A stretch of 7,177 nt of DNA, from positions 1 through 7,177 of the forward strand of contig JAEWME010000088.1 of assembly GCA_023393265.1 (NCBI GenBank), read 5' to 3'. The translations under genes were made by a program, and so were the position numbers. Origin of the DNA: Bacteroidota bacterium (lineage in GTDB: Bacteria > Bacteroidota > Bacteroidia > Bacteroidales > Prolixibacteraceae). Of this stretch, positions 1 through 5,745 are shown one piece after another (position 1 is the stretch's first letter; the number at the start of each line of letters is the position of its first letter). Below the pieces are notes generated by a model that was not told the origin of the DNA, searched no databases, and was given only the letters and a program-made list of their open reading frames with translations.

Positions 1-1001
1 GGGGCTCGAAAACAACTTCAGATTCATATATTTTGTGGCCGGCCAAAATTGGCGCTTTCTCGCTGGTAATGGGTCGCCATTACAAGAATACCGACACTTC
101 CGACTTACCTTTCTCCTACCTCATCGAAAATAAAGACGAAAGCTGGATTGCACCGGGAGTGAACCTGAGAAGCGTGGGTACCATTCGCGACGTGATGAAA
201 TGGCCGCGACGCGATAAACGAACCGACCCCGAAAAACTCGATAGCATCAACTTCAACCTGCTGAGCCCGTTTACCATCAAAAAAATGCAGAAAGGGCTTG
301 AAATACTGCAAAGCCTGAAAGAAATTTCTGGAGAAACAACTGATGTTTTTGCTTACCGGAATACCATGATAAACAGGCGGTCGCTGGAAAAGGGAATCGA
401 CCTTTATGAAAAAGCTATCTGGAAATTTCTGGGGAATTCGGTAATCTCCCGGCTGGAGAAGTGCGAAGTTTCTACACTTCAGGAATTAAAAAAATGCCTG
501 AAACCCAAACACCAGGTAGGCGAAGGAGAATGGAGCGACCTCGCCGGCCTGATTGCACCAAAATCTGAAATCATTGCCCTCATCAAAAAAATAGAACGAA
601 AAGAATTGGTGGAACTGGTAGACATTGAACTTCAGTTTAAAGACCTCCACGCCCGCTACTATGAATACGAATGGACCTGGGCGGCAGAATTACTGGCCTT
701 GAAAACAGGAAAAAACATTGACGATCTGAGCATTGACGATCTTTCGGCATTGATCAGAAAATGGAAGGAAAGTGTAGTCGGAATCGACCAGATGCTATAC
801 GAAGATGCCAAGAAAGAATTCAGGATGGACTCGATGACAGGCTTTGGGATGGATGGCAACAAAACCACCCAAAAGCTTGATTTCGAGAAAGTACGCGGAA
901 ATTTCGAAAGCAATGATTTCGTCAACGAAATACTCAGTCACATCAACCGGAAAAGCGAACTTGGTGACAAAATGCTTGAAAAACTTCAAACGATCAAATA
1001 A
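1..1001 (+). CDS. DUF4954 family protein, C-terminal part (5' truncated)
   Basis: The reading frame is open from base 3 with no start in view, so the true start lies upstream; a TTG at 33 is an internal codon. About 332 residues are visible. The first stretch (TSDSYILWPAKIGAFSLVMG, then GRHYKNTDTSDLPFSYL) resembles the end of the left-handed beta-helix region of the Bacteroidota DUF4954 family, whose members are roughly 650 residues and are sometimes annotated as UDP-GlcNAc pyrophosphorylase-like. The rest is charged and mostly helical, with no signal peptide or membrane segment, so it is probably cytoplasmic. The biochemical role is unknown. Only 15 bp separate it from nagB on the same strand, so the two are probably co-transcribed, which suggests a link to amino-sugar or nucleotide-sugar metabolism. 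The family call is from recognition of the sequence, not a search. Confidence 0.72.
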   Translation, partial: GSKTTSDSYILWPAKIGAFSLVMGRHYKNTDTSDLPFSYLIENKDESWIAPGVNLRSVGTIRDVMKWPRRDKRTDPEKLDSINFNLLSPFTIKKMQKGLEILQSLKEISGETTDVFAYRNTMINRRSLEKGIDLYEKAIWKFLGNSVISRLEKCEVSTLQELKKCLKPKHQVGEGEWSDLAGLIAPKSEIIALIKKIERKELVELVDIELQFKDLHARYYEYEWTWAAELLALKTGKNIDDLSIDDLSALIRKWKESVVGIDQMLYEDAKKEFRMDSMTGFGMDGNKTTQKLDFEKVRGNFESNDFVNEILSHINRKSELGDKMLEKLQTIK

Positions 1002-1016
1002 AATATTTTTAGAATC

Positions 1017-1844
1017 ATGAGACTTATTATTCAGGACAATTACGAACTGGCATCGAAGTGGGCTGCCAACTACATTGCCCGCAAAATTGTACTTGCCGCA
1101 CCAACCAAAGAAAAACCTTTTGTGATGGGACTCCCAACAGGTTCTTCGCCGCTGGGTATCTACCGCGAACTTATTGCACTGCACAAATCGGGCGCGGTTT
1201 CTTTCCGCCATGTAGTAACCTTCAACATGGACGAGTATGTCGGGTTGCCCAAAGATCATCCGCAAAGCTATTACACTTTTATGTGGGAGAATTTCTTCGG
1301 ACATATAGATATTCTCCCTGAAAATGCCAACATCCTGAACGGAAATGCACCCGATATCAAAGCCGAATGCCTGGCCTACGAAGACAAAATTAAAGCAGTT
1401 GGCGGTATTGATCTGTTTTTGGGCGGCATTGGCCCCGACGGGCACCTGGCCTTTAATGAGCCCGGCTCGTCACTGGCATCGCGCACGCGCGACAAAGAAC
1501 TGAATTACGACACCAAAGTGGCCAACTCCCGTTTCTTCGGAAACGACATTAACCAGGTGCCTTCGTCGTCGCTCACTGTTGGCATTGCTACGGTGATGGA
1601 TGCCAAAGAGGTATTGATTATTGTGAATGGCTACAACAAAGCCCGTGCATTGCAACATGCCGTTGAAGAAGGTGTTAACCACATGTGGACCATCAGTGCA
1701 CTGCAGCTGCACCCGCGCGGCATGATCGTGTGCGACGAACCTGCGACCTACGAGCTGAAAGTGGGTACCTATAAGCATTTTAAATCGATCGAAGAAAGGA
1801 GCCTCGATCCGGAGAAACTCCTCGCATCGAACTTAATCTGGTAA
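1017..1844 (+). CDS. nagB: Glucosamine-6-phosphate deaminase
   Basis: This enzyme converts glucosamine-6-phosphate to fructose-6-phosphate plus ammonia, feeding amino sugars into glycolysis in the cytoplasm. At 275 residues it is close to the E. coli enzyme (266). Family motifs are clear: MGLPTGSSPLGIYREL (phosphate-binding loop, ~37-52), FNMDEYVGLPKDHPQSYY (~69-86), GGIGPDGHLAFNEPGSSLAS (~136-155) and the conserved VANSRFF segment. The catalytic residues fall at the E. coli numbers: Asp72, Asp141, His143 and Glu148. Of the region that binds the GlcNAc-6-P activator in E. coli, Ser151, Arg158 and Lys160 are present, but position 161 is Glu where E. coli has Thr, so allostery may differ. The ATG at 1017 gives full-length alignment to the family N-terminus; no Shine-Dalgarno is visible, as is usual in Bacteroidota. 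It is the single-domain form, second in an operon with the DUF4954 gene and followed by a terminator. Confidence 0.97.
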   Translation: MRLIIQDNYELASKWAANYIARKIVLAAPTKEKPFVMGLPTGSSPLGIYRELIALHKSGAVSFRHVVTFNMDEYVGLPKDHPQSYYTFMWENFFGHIDILPENANILNGNAPDIKAECLAYEDKIKAVGGIDLFLGGIGPDGHLAFNEPGSSLASRTRDKELNYDTKVANSRFFGNDINQVPSSSLTVGIATVMDAKEVLIIVNGYNKARALQHAVEEGVNHMWTISALQLHPRGMIVCDEPATYELKVGTYKHFKSIEERSLDPEKLLASNLIW

Positions 1845-1860
1845 CAAAAACGAATACAGC

Positions 1861-1895
1861 AAGGGACTTTGGGCAACCAGGGCCCCTTTTCTTTT
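1861..1895 (+). terminator. Rho-independent terminator of the DUF4954-nagB operon
   Basis: A hairpin starts 17 bp after the nagB stop. AAGGG (1861-1865) pairs with CCCTT (1884-1888). After one A/C mismatch the stem continues as C1867 to G1872 pairing with C1877 to G1882, including two G-U pairs, around a four-base loop. A TTCTTTT tract follows (1889-1895). The position and the T-rich tail fit an intrinsic terminator. Confidence 0.75.
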
Positions 1896-1941
1896 AGCGC
1901 TAGCCAAACCTGCTCCTGAAAAAACATATTTATCGGCGAAC

Positions 1942-1976
1942 TTTAGTACAAGCAGACAAAAAAACGACTAAATTGC
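1942..1976 (+). promoter_or_regulatory. Weak candidate promoter of the histidine kinase gene
   Basis: TAAATTGC at 1969-1976 matches the TA and TT positions of the Bacteroidota -7 box TAnnTTTG but not its last two bases. TTTA at 1942-1945 lies 23 bp upstream, slightly further than the usual -33 element. The box is 25 bp before the ATG at 2001. The match is poor; it is listed because a promoter is expected here after the nagB terminator. Confidence 0.22.
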
Positions 1977-2000
1977 TGCTATCCAAAACAATGCCTCCTG

Positions 2001-4022
2001 ATGCGTTTCGCTTTTCTTACTTTGGCCTTACTGCTTAACTTTGCCACCATCGCAAACCGGCAAACGGACAGTCTTGCCCGCGTAGCTGAAAATGCGCAGG
2101 AAAAAGACCGGGCAGCCATCTACCTTCAGATTGTTCGGGCTAACCTGCAGGATTCGGCCATTGCAAACTACTATAACCGAAAGGCTTATCAACTGGCGGT
2201 TGCCAACCATCAACCCGCAAATCAGGCAAAATCGGTTTATTTATCCGGACGAATCTGCATTGCCTCCCGAAACTTTACAAAAGCCATCAAGTATCTCGAA
2301 AAAGCAATACCAATTTATCAGGAGTTAAAAGATTCGGTGAGCATTACAACCTGCTGGAGTTATATCGGCATTTCGAATTTCAATATGTCGAAAAGCAAAG
2401 AAGCGATTGCCGCTTACCTCGAAGGACTGAAACTGACGCAACACGACCCGAATTACAGTGCAGAACTGCTGGCCAACATTGGGCTGGTGCACGACGAGAT
2501 GGACAATTTTGGTGCCGCCATCAGCTATTATAAGCAGGCTGTCGCGCTCAACCAATCCATACGCGATTCAGGAAGCCTAGCCATCGACTTCGACTACCTC
2601 GGCGCCGCTTACGCGAGAATGAAAATGCCCGATTCGGCTGTGGTGAATTACCGCAAAGCGCTTCATCTTTTCAGGAAAACAGGGAAAAGCGACCGGTATG
2701 CCGTGACACTCTCGAACCTGGCGACAGTTCTTCCAAACTATCCCGACAGCCTCGAAAAAGCCATCGACTATTTCAACATGGCCTGGAAGAAATTTCAGGA
2801 ACTGGGATGGAACTATTACGAAGTGGACGTGAAGCAGGGTATTGCCGACGTTTTGGTTAAAGAGGGAAAACTCGACGAAGCAATCGCGACCTATCGGTCA
2901 AGTCTCGACCTGGCTTTCAAATACCAGCGGGAACTGCTCATCAAAAAGACTATTTATAAGCATCTGTCTGAAGCTTATCAGAAAAAAGGCGATTTTAAAC
3001 GTGCGCTTGAAAACCACATTTTGTATTCGCAATACAACGACAGTGTGTACGAAAAGCAGAAATTCGAACAAATTGCCAACCTCGAAAAGCAATACGAAAC
3101 AGAAAGAAAGGAAAACGAAATCATCAAATTGCAATCGAAGCAGGCCCTTACCGATGTGCAACTTCAAAAAAACAAGCAGCTTAAAATACTAGGTTTTGTT
3201 TCAGCCAGCTTATTACTCGTTTTTGTGTTTTTCGTCCTGATGAGGTATTACGACAAGATGAAATCGAACAAGTTGCTCGAATCGAAAAACCGGAAAATTG
3301 AGAAAAGTGAAAACGAACTGCGCATCATGAATGCCGCTAAAAACAAGTTCTTTTCAATCATTGCCCACGACCTGAAAAATCCGTTTCATACCGTGATGGG
3401 CTACTCCGAACTTTTGCAGCGCGATTACGACCATTTCAGCGAAGAGGAACGCCGCAAATTCGCCGGCGACATTCACCAGTCGTCGGGAAAGATATTTCAG
3501 CTTTTGCAAAACCTGCTCGAATGGGCGCGCTCACAAACCGGCCGGCTAACATTTAGCCCAACCCCCATCGAGCTACAGCGCGTTGTTTCGGCAGCACTCG
3601 GAGTTCTTCGTCCGCTGGCCAATCAAAAGAACATTGCCATCAACCTGGATTTTGACGAGAAGTTGATGGTTTTTGCTGATCCGCTGATGCTGGAAACCGT
3701 GATTCGAAATCTCCTGAATAATGCCATCAAATTCACTCCGGAAAACGGACTCATTGAAATCTCGGCCATCGAACGCGGTAAACAAATCGAAATCTGTGTA
3801 AAAGATACCGGTACCGGAATTTCGGAGGTTGATGTGACAAAACTTTTCAAGATCGATTCGACCGTGAAACGAAAAGGAACCAACAACGAAGACGGCTCCG
3901 GCCTCGGGTTGATCCTTTGCCGCGAATTTGTGCAAAAACACAAAGGAAATATCTGGGTAAAAAGCGAACCGGGTAAGGGAAGTTCGTTCTTTTTCACCAT
4001 CCCGGCCCGACCTGAAACTTAA
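2001..4022 (+). CDS. TPR-domain sensor histidine kinase (orphan, hybrid features absent)
   Basis: This 673-residue membrane sensor autophosphorylates a histidine in response to an unknown signal. Residues 1-18 form a signal peptide (MRFAFLTLALLLNFATIA). Residues ~30-345 contain five or six degenerate TPR units, for example NFTKAIKYLEKAIPIYQEL, FGAAISYYKQAVALNQ, LDEAIATYRSSLDLA and GDFKRALENHI, which should lie in the periplasm. A charged, likely coiled-coil stretch (~350-393) leads into one membrane helix (~396-414) and a second short linker (~415-445). The HisKA H-box FSIIAHDLKNPF places the phospho-acceptor at His456. The HATPase domain shows an N-box (ETVIRNLLNNAIKF, 565-578), G1 (DTGTG, 602-606), an F-like LFKID (615-619) and G2 (GSGLGL, 632-637), all intact. 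No receiver domain, DNA-binding domain or response-regulator gene is present in the window, so the partner is elsewhere. The gene ends 23 bp from a convergent gene. Confidence 0.93.
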   Translation: MRFAFLTLALLLNFATIANRQTDSLARVAENAQEKDRAAIYLQIVRANLQDSAIANYYNRKAYQLAVANHQPANQAKSVYLSGRICIASRNFTKAIKYLEKAIPIYQELKDSVSITTCWSYIGISNFNMSKSKEAIAAYLEGLKLTQHDPNYSAELLANIGLVHDEMDNFGAAISYYKQAVALNQSIRDSGSLAIDFDYLGAAYARMKMPDSAVVNYRKALHLFRKTGKSDRYAVTLSNLATVLPNYPDSLEKAIDYFNMAWKKFQELGWNYYEVDVKQGIADVLVKEGKLDEAIATYRSSLDLAFKYQRELLIKKTIYKHLSEAYQKKGDFKRALENHILYSQYNDSVYEKQKFEQIANLEKQYETERKENEIIKLQSKQALTDVQLQKNKQLKILGFVSASLLLVFVFFVLMRYYDKMKSNKLLESKNRKIEKSENELRIMNAAKNKFFSIIAHDLKNPFHTVMGYSELLQRDYDHFSEEERRKFAGDIHQSSGKIFQLLQNLLEWARSQTGRLTFSPTPIELQRVVSAALGVLRPLANQKNIAINLDFDEKLMVFADPLMLETVIRNLLNNAIKFTPENGLIEISAIERGKQIEICVKDTGTGISEVDVTKLFKIDSTVKRKGTNNEDGSGLGLILCREFVQKHKGNIWVKSEPGKGSSFFFTIPARPET

Positions 4023-4045
4023 TCAGTTTTCTGCGCAAAACCGGA

Positions 4046-4690
4046 TCAGAACATTTTAAACAAATCCTGAGGCTTTTCGGCAAAAATTTCACTGAAGAGT
4101 ATAACTGACGCCACGATAAATGCGATAAAGAATAAGACGATGAAGAACTGTCCCCAGGAAGATTTCTGAATGGCGTGACGATCTTTAACTTCGCAAACTT
4201 CACCGGGGCAATACCGGGCTTTCTTTCCGTAAAACCAGCCGTAAAACAAACAGCCGAGGCAAATTCCGAAAGCCGACTCGAACAAAAGGAACACCAGACA
4301 AATCAGGCAGATGAGCCCAGAGATAATGCTGTAAGAATTCAGGAAAACCACCAGCGCCAACATAATCAGCACGAGCGAAAGTCCAATTACCCAGGCAAAT
4401 TTCTTTTGGGCAGCGCCCACATATTCAGGAGTTTGCCGGATAACAATCCATCGACCGATAATGAGTGTCGGTGCAAATTTTGGATTAATCAAAACGCGGA
4501 TCAGAAAATCGACCAGGAAAGCCAGGATGAAATACTTAAGCAGCACGAAACTACCTTTCATAATGGCCGACAAAACAGCCATAAACGCCCATGTAAAAAG
4601 AATTCCGGCAGCCGCGCGGATTTCGCGTTCGTTCAAAACCGGGATTTCATAGCCCTCAACCTGTTCGCCGAAACCGAATAATTTGCTCAT
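4046..4690 (-). CDS. DUF4395 family integral membrane protein
   Basis: This is a 214-residue multi-pass inner-membrane protein. Hydrophobic segments lie at about 26-44, 48-68, 98-117, 121-138 and 181-200. The best family signal is ESAFGICLGCLFYGWFY (138-154), which matches the Cys-x-x-Cys signature that ends the conserved DUF4395 core (Cys144, Cys147). Upstream, DFLIRVLINPKFAPT and the Arg-rich segment before helix 3 fit the same family. After the core there is a second cysteine pair in CPGEVC (161 and 166), a charged linker, and an extra C-terminal helix, so it is longer than the minimal ~140-residue family core. The function of DUF4395 is not established; the cysteine pairs suggest redox or metal chemistry, but that is inference. 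It stands alone on the minus strand, convergent with the histidine kinase. Its upstream region runs into a degenerate 21-bp repeat array. Confidence 0.8.
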   Translation of the reverse strand: MSKLFGFGEQVEGYEIPVLNEREIRAAAGILFTWAFMAVLSAIMKGSFVLLKYFILAFLVDFLIRVLINPKFAPTLIIGRWIVIRQTPEYVGAAQKKFAWVIGLSLVLIMLALVVFLNSYSIISGLICLICLVFLLFESAFGICLGCLFYGWFYGKKARYCPGEVCEVKDRHAIQKSSWGQFFIVLFFIAFIVASVILFSEIFAEKPQDLFKMF

Positions 4691-4787
4691 AGATGGTAAT
4701 TTTTAGTGTATTGGAGCAAATTGAACAAAAAAGTTGACAAAATAGTTTCGGACGACTATGTTTTACGAAAAGTTTCCGGAGAAAGAA

Positions 4788-4983
4788 CATCATTCCCAAG
4801 CAAAGAAAGCTCCGAGTCGGAACGTTACATCTCCGAATCGCAAGTTTTCACCTCAGGGATGCGACATTTCATCTTTGAACTGGAGCGTTGAGTGTTTTTA
4901 CCGGAAATTACCGACCGGAGCTTCAAATTGCGAATAAAGCACTTCAAATCAGTTGGTTGGTTTTTTGAAAACTCTAAATATTA
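4788..4983. repeat. Degenerate 21-bp tandem repeat array A
   Basis: Units of exactly 21 bp can be read at 4788, 4809, 4830, 4851, 4872 and 4893, the first and last weak. After a 7-bp phase slip, further units run at 4921, 4942 and 4963. The best ones carry the array B pattern, e.g. TCTCCGAATCGCAAG at 4830 and CTTCAAATTGCG at 4921. The unit at 4872 (TCTTTGAACTGGAGCG) closely matches the array B unit at 5354, and both are followed by TGTTT. The array appears decayed compared with array B and ends in tail copy 1. Neither coding nor regulatory function is shown. Confidence 0.6.
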
Positions 4984-4985
4984 AA
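4950..4985 (+). repeat. Conserved tail element, copy 1 (short)
   Basis: The sequence CAGTTGGTTGGTTTTTTG followed by AAAACTCTAAA matches the first part of the tail found again at 5539 and 6476. It directly follows array A units and is followed by AT-rich sequence without a gene. It lacks the TGAACATAG portion seen in the other two copies. Confidence 0.5.
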
Positions 4986-5026
4986 GAATATCATGTTACA
5001 TTTTACTCACGCGATATGATTTTATA

Positions 5027-5067
5027 AACGAGTCAGGGTTTCTCTCCAATTGAAGCCCCGACTCGTT
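5027..5067. repeat. Isolated 16-bp stem-loop
   Basis: AACGAGTC (5027-5034) pairs with GACTCGTT (5060-5067). After one A/C mismatch the stem continues as GGGTTTC (5036-5042) against GAAGCCC (5052-5058), including one G-T pair, with a 9-base loop. No T-run follows on the plus strand; on the minus strand only TATAAAAT follows. It could be a terminator remnant of a lost gene between tail copy 1 and array B, or simply a structured spacer. The structure itself is clear; its role is not. Confidence 0.6.
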
Positions 5068-5080
5068 ATTGCATGGGGTA

Positions 5081-5395
5081 CTTCCGAAGTGGAGGGGGGT
5101 ACTTCGGAAGTACCCCCCTCCACTTCGGAGATGCGTCATTCCACTTTTGAAGTACCCCTCCCCACTTCAAACATGCAACGTTCCATCTCCGAACCGCAAC
5201 GTTGCATCTTTTTGCCCCGCGCTCGCATCTTTTAGCTCCGGCATTGGACCTTTTACATGCAAAGTCGGACCTTTTACATGCAACATTCCATCTAAAAGAT
5301 GCGATTGACCACCTCCGAACCTCAAGCTCGCACCTCCGAAGTGCGGCATTGCATCTTTGAAGTGGGGTCACGAGTGTTTGAAGTGGATGGATGGG
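5081..5395. repeat. Array B: fifteen 21-bp tandem repeat units
   Basis: The sequence divides without gap into fifteen 21-bp units starting at 5081, 5102, 5123 and so on to 5375. Individual units differ, but columns are conserved: pyrimidine-rich positions 1-5, then GAA around 6-8, GTGC around 9-12, a variable pair, CATT around 15-18, and S-C-A at the end. Units 9 and 10 share CCTTTTACATGCAA. Because 21 is divisible by three, reading frames stay open through the array and would give 7-residue periodic, low-complexity peptides rich in Arg/Lys/Cys/Trp on the minus strand or Ser/Thr/Pro on the plus strand. No start with ribosome-binding context or recognisable fold supports translation, so it is treated as non-coding repeat DNA. 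It is not a CRISPR array: there are no constant repeats separated by unique spacers. Confidence 0.88.
5083..5129. repeat. Perfect 23-bp inverted repeat inside array B
   Basis: The left arm 5083-5105 (TCCGAAGTGGAGG... to TACTTC) is the exact reverse complement of 5107-5129 (GAAGTACC... to CACTTCGGA), separated by the single base G5106. The arms span most of units 1 and 2 plus the start of unit 3. Such a near-zero-loop palindrome can extrude as a cruciform or form a very stable hairpin in RNA. The degeneracy of the other units makes a perfect pair stand out, implying a recent inverted duplication or selection. Confidence 0.85.
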
Positions 5396-5406
5396 TGTTT
5401 TTACAG

Positions 5407-5508
5407 ATGTCCGTCAGCTAAAGCAGACGGCAAAGAATATCGCCGCTACCAACGCTTTTCCAATTCAATGCGCCTTATCCTTTGCCGTTGGTTTCAACCA
5501 ACGGACAT
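5407..5508. mobile_element. REP/BIME-like element: two inverted hairpins around a short core
   Basis: The right hairpin is perfect: CCGTTGGTT (5485-5493), loop TC, AACCAACGG (5496-5504). The left hairpin is CCGTC (5411-5415) with GACGG (5426-5430), extended inward by GC/GC past an A-A mismatch. The two also face each other: ATGTCCGT (5407-5414) is the reverse complement of ACGGACAT (5501-5508), and CGGCAAAG (5428-5435) of CTTTGCCG (5480-5487). A core of about 44 bp lies between. This layout fits a pair of REP sequences in inverted orientation, as mobilised in other bacteria by RAYT transposases, or a small MITE. No transposase gene is in the window. Confidence 0.65.
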
Positions 5509-5538
5509 AAAAGTTTAGGCAAATAATCGTCTTCGAAT

Positions 5539-5595
5539 CAGTGGATTGTTTGTTGAAAATTATGCTAAAACAAAATTAAATTGAACATAGAAATT
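5539..5595 (+). repeat. Conserved tail element, copy 2 (upstream of the Abi-like gene)
   Basis: This aligns without gaps to 6476-6532 with 43 of 57 bases identical by my count. It includes GATTGTTTGTTGAAAA, CTAA and TGAACATAG followed by AATT. The preceding CTTCGAAT at 5531 resembles the start of a 21-bp unit. The copy lies after array B but is separated from it by the REP/BIME-like element, as if that element had inserted between array and tail. Confidence 0.7.
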
Positions 5596-5649
5596 AACAA
5601 AAATTGACTAACTTGCTATGAGGGAAAGGAAGAGGGAATAGGTAGAAAT

Positions 5650-5708
5650 AAAAAACCCGGCTTCATCACCAGCAACTAAAGTCTGGGAGAGGAATAACCG
5701 GGACAGCT
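5650..5708 (-). ncRNA. Candidate small RNA antisense to the Abi-like gene leader
   Basis: Reading the minus strand, a -7 box TACCTTTG (5720 to 5713) precedes a structured stretch. CCCGG (5702-5698) pairs with CCGGG (5660-5656), enclosing a CCAG/CTGG hairpin (5686-5683 with 5672-5669) and a C/U-rich single strand UUCCUCUCCC. The closing stem is followed at once by TTTTTT (5655-5650), a good intrinsic terminator. The predicted transcript is about 58 nt, starting near 5707. No peptide is evident. It would be complementary to the 5' leader of the Abi-like mRNA if that mRNA starts upstream of 5650. I cannot match it to a named RNA family. It could instead be a plus-strand leader structure, but the T-run and the promoter box both favour the minus strand. 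Confidence 0.5.
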
Positions 5709-5712
5709 GATG

Positions 5713-5745
5713 CAAAGGTAATAACAAATCTTTATGAACAGACAA
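5713..5745 (-). promoter_or_regulatory. Bacteroidota-type promoter of the candidate small RNA
   Basis: TACCTTTG on the minus strand (5720-5713) matches TAnnTTTG exactly. A TTG at 5745-5743, 22 bp upstream, may serve as the -33 element and lies inside the first codons of the Abi-like gene. This promoter therefore overlaps the start of the divergent gene. Confidence 0.5.

Larger units (their letters stand above)
4691..5733. other. 1-kb gene-free region built of repeats and hairpins
   Basis: I see no convincing protein gene between the DUF4395 start and the Abi-like gene. Short open frames here read through 21-bp repeats, whose unit length is a multiple of three and so keeps several frames open on both strands. 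Contents in order: the upstream region of the DUF4395 gene, degenerate array A, tail copy 1, an isolated stem-loop, array B with an internal inverted repeat, a REP/BIME-like element, tail copy 2, and a candidate minus-strand small RNA. Each is listed separately. Confidence 0.8.

Noticed and set aside
795..1445. Minus-strand 216-residue open frame
   Set aside because: It lies opposite nagB and the end of the DUF4954 frame, both of which have clear protein homology signals; this is a shadow frame.
4026..4041. Hairpin GTTTT-CTGCGC-AAAAC between the convergent genes as a shared terminator
   Set aside because: The stem is only five mostly A-T pairs and has no T-run on either side; it is too weak to call.
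4175..4681. Plus-strand 168-residue open frame
   Set aside because: It is antisense to the DUF4395 gene, whose membrane helices and CLGC motif are convincing; the plus frame is a low-complexity Gln/Asn/Lys-rich shadow.
4706..4891. Plus-strand 61-residue open frame
   Set aside because: It reads mostly through the degenerate array A, has no family resemblance, and starts next to the DUF4395 gene without a promoter or ribosome-binding site.
5050..5308. Two plus-strand open frames of 61 and 79 residues through array B
   Set aside because: They are repeat translations in different frames of the same DNA; neither looks like a folded protein.
5066..5371. Minus-strand 101-residue open frame across array B, with a 7-residue period rich in Arg, Lys, Cys and Trp
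   Set aside because: The frame is open because the 21-bp unit is a multiple of three; other frames on both strands are also open. There is no recognisable fold, and the composition changes with the repeats.
5081..5395. CRISPR array
   Set aside because: The repeats are contiguous 21-bp degenerate units with no constant repeat plus unique spacer alternation, and no cas gene is present.
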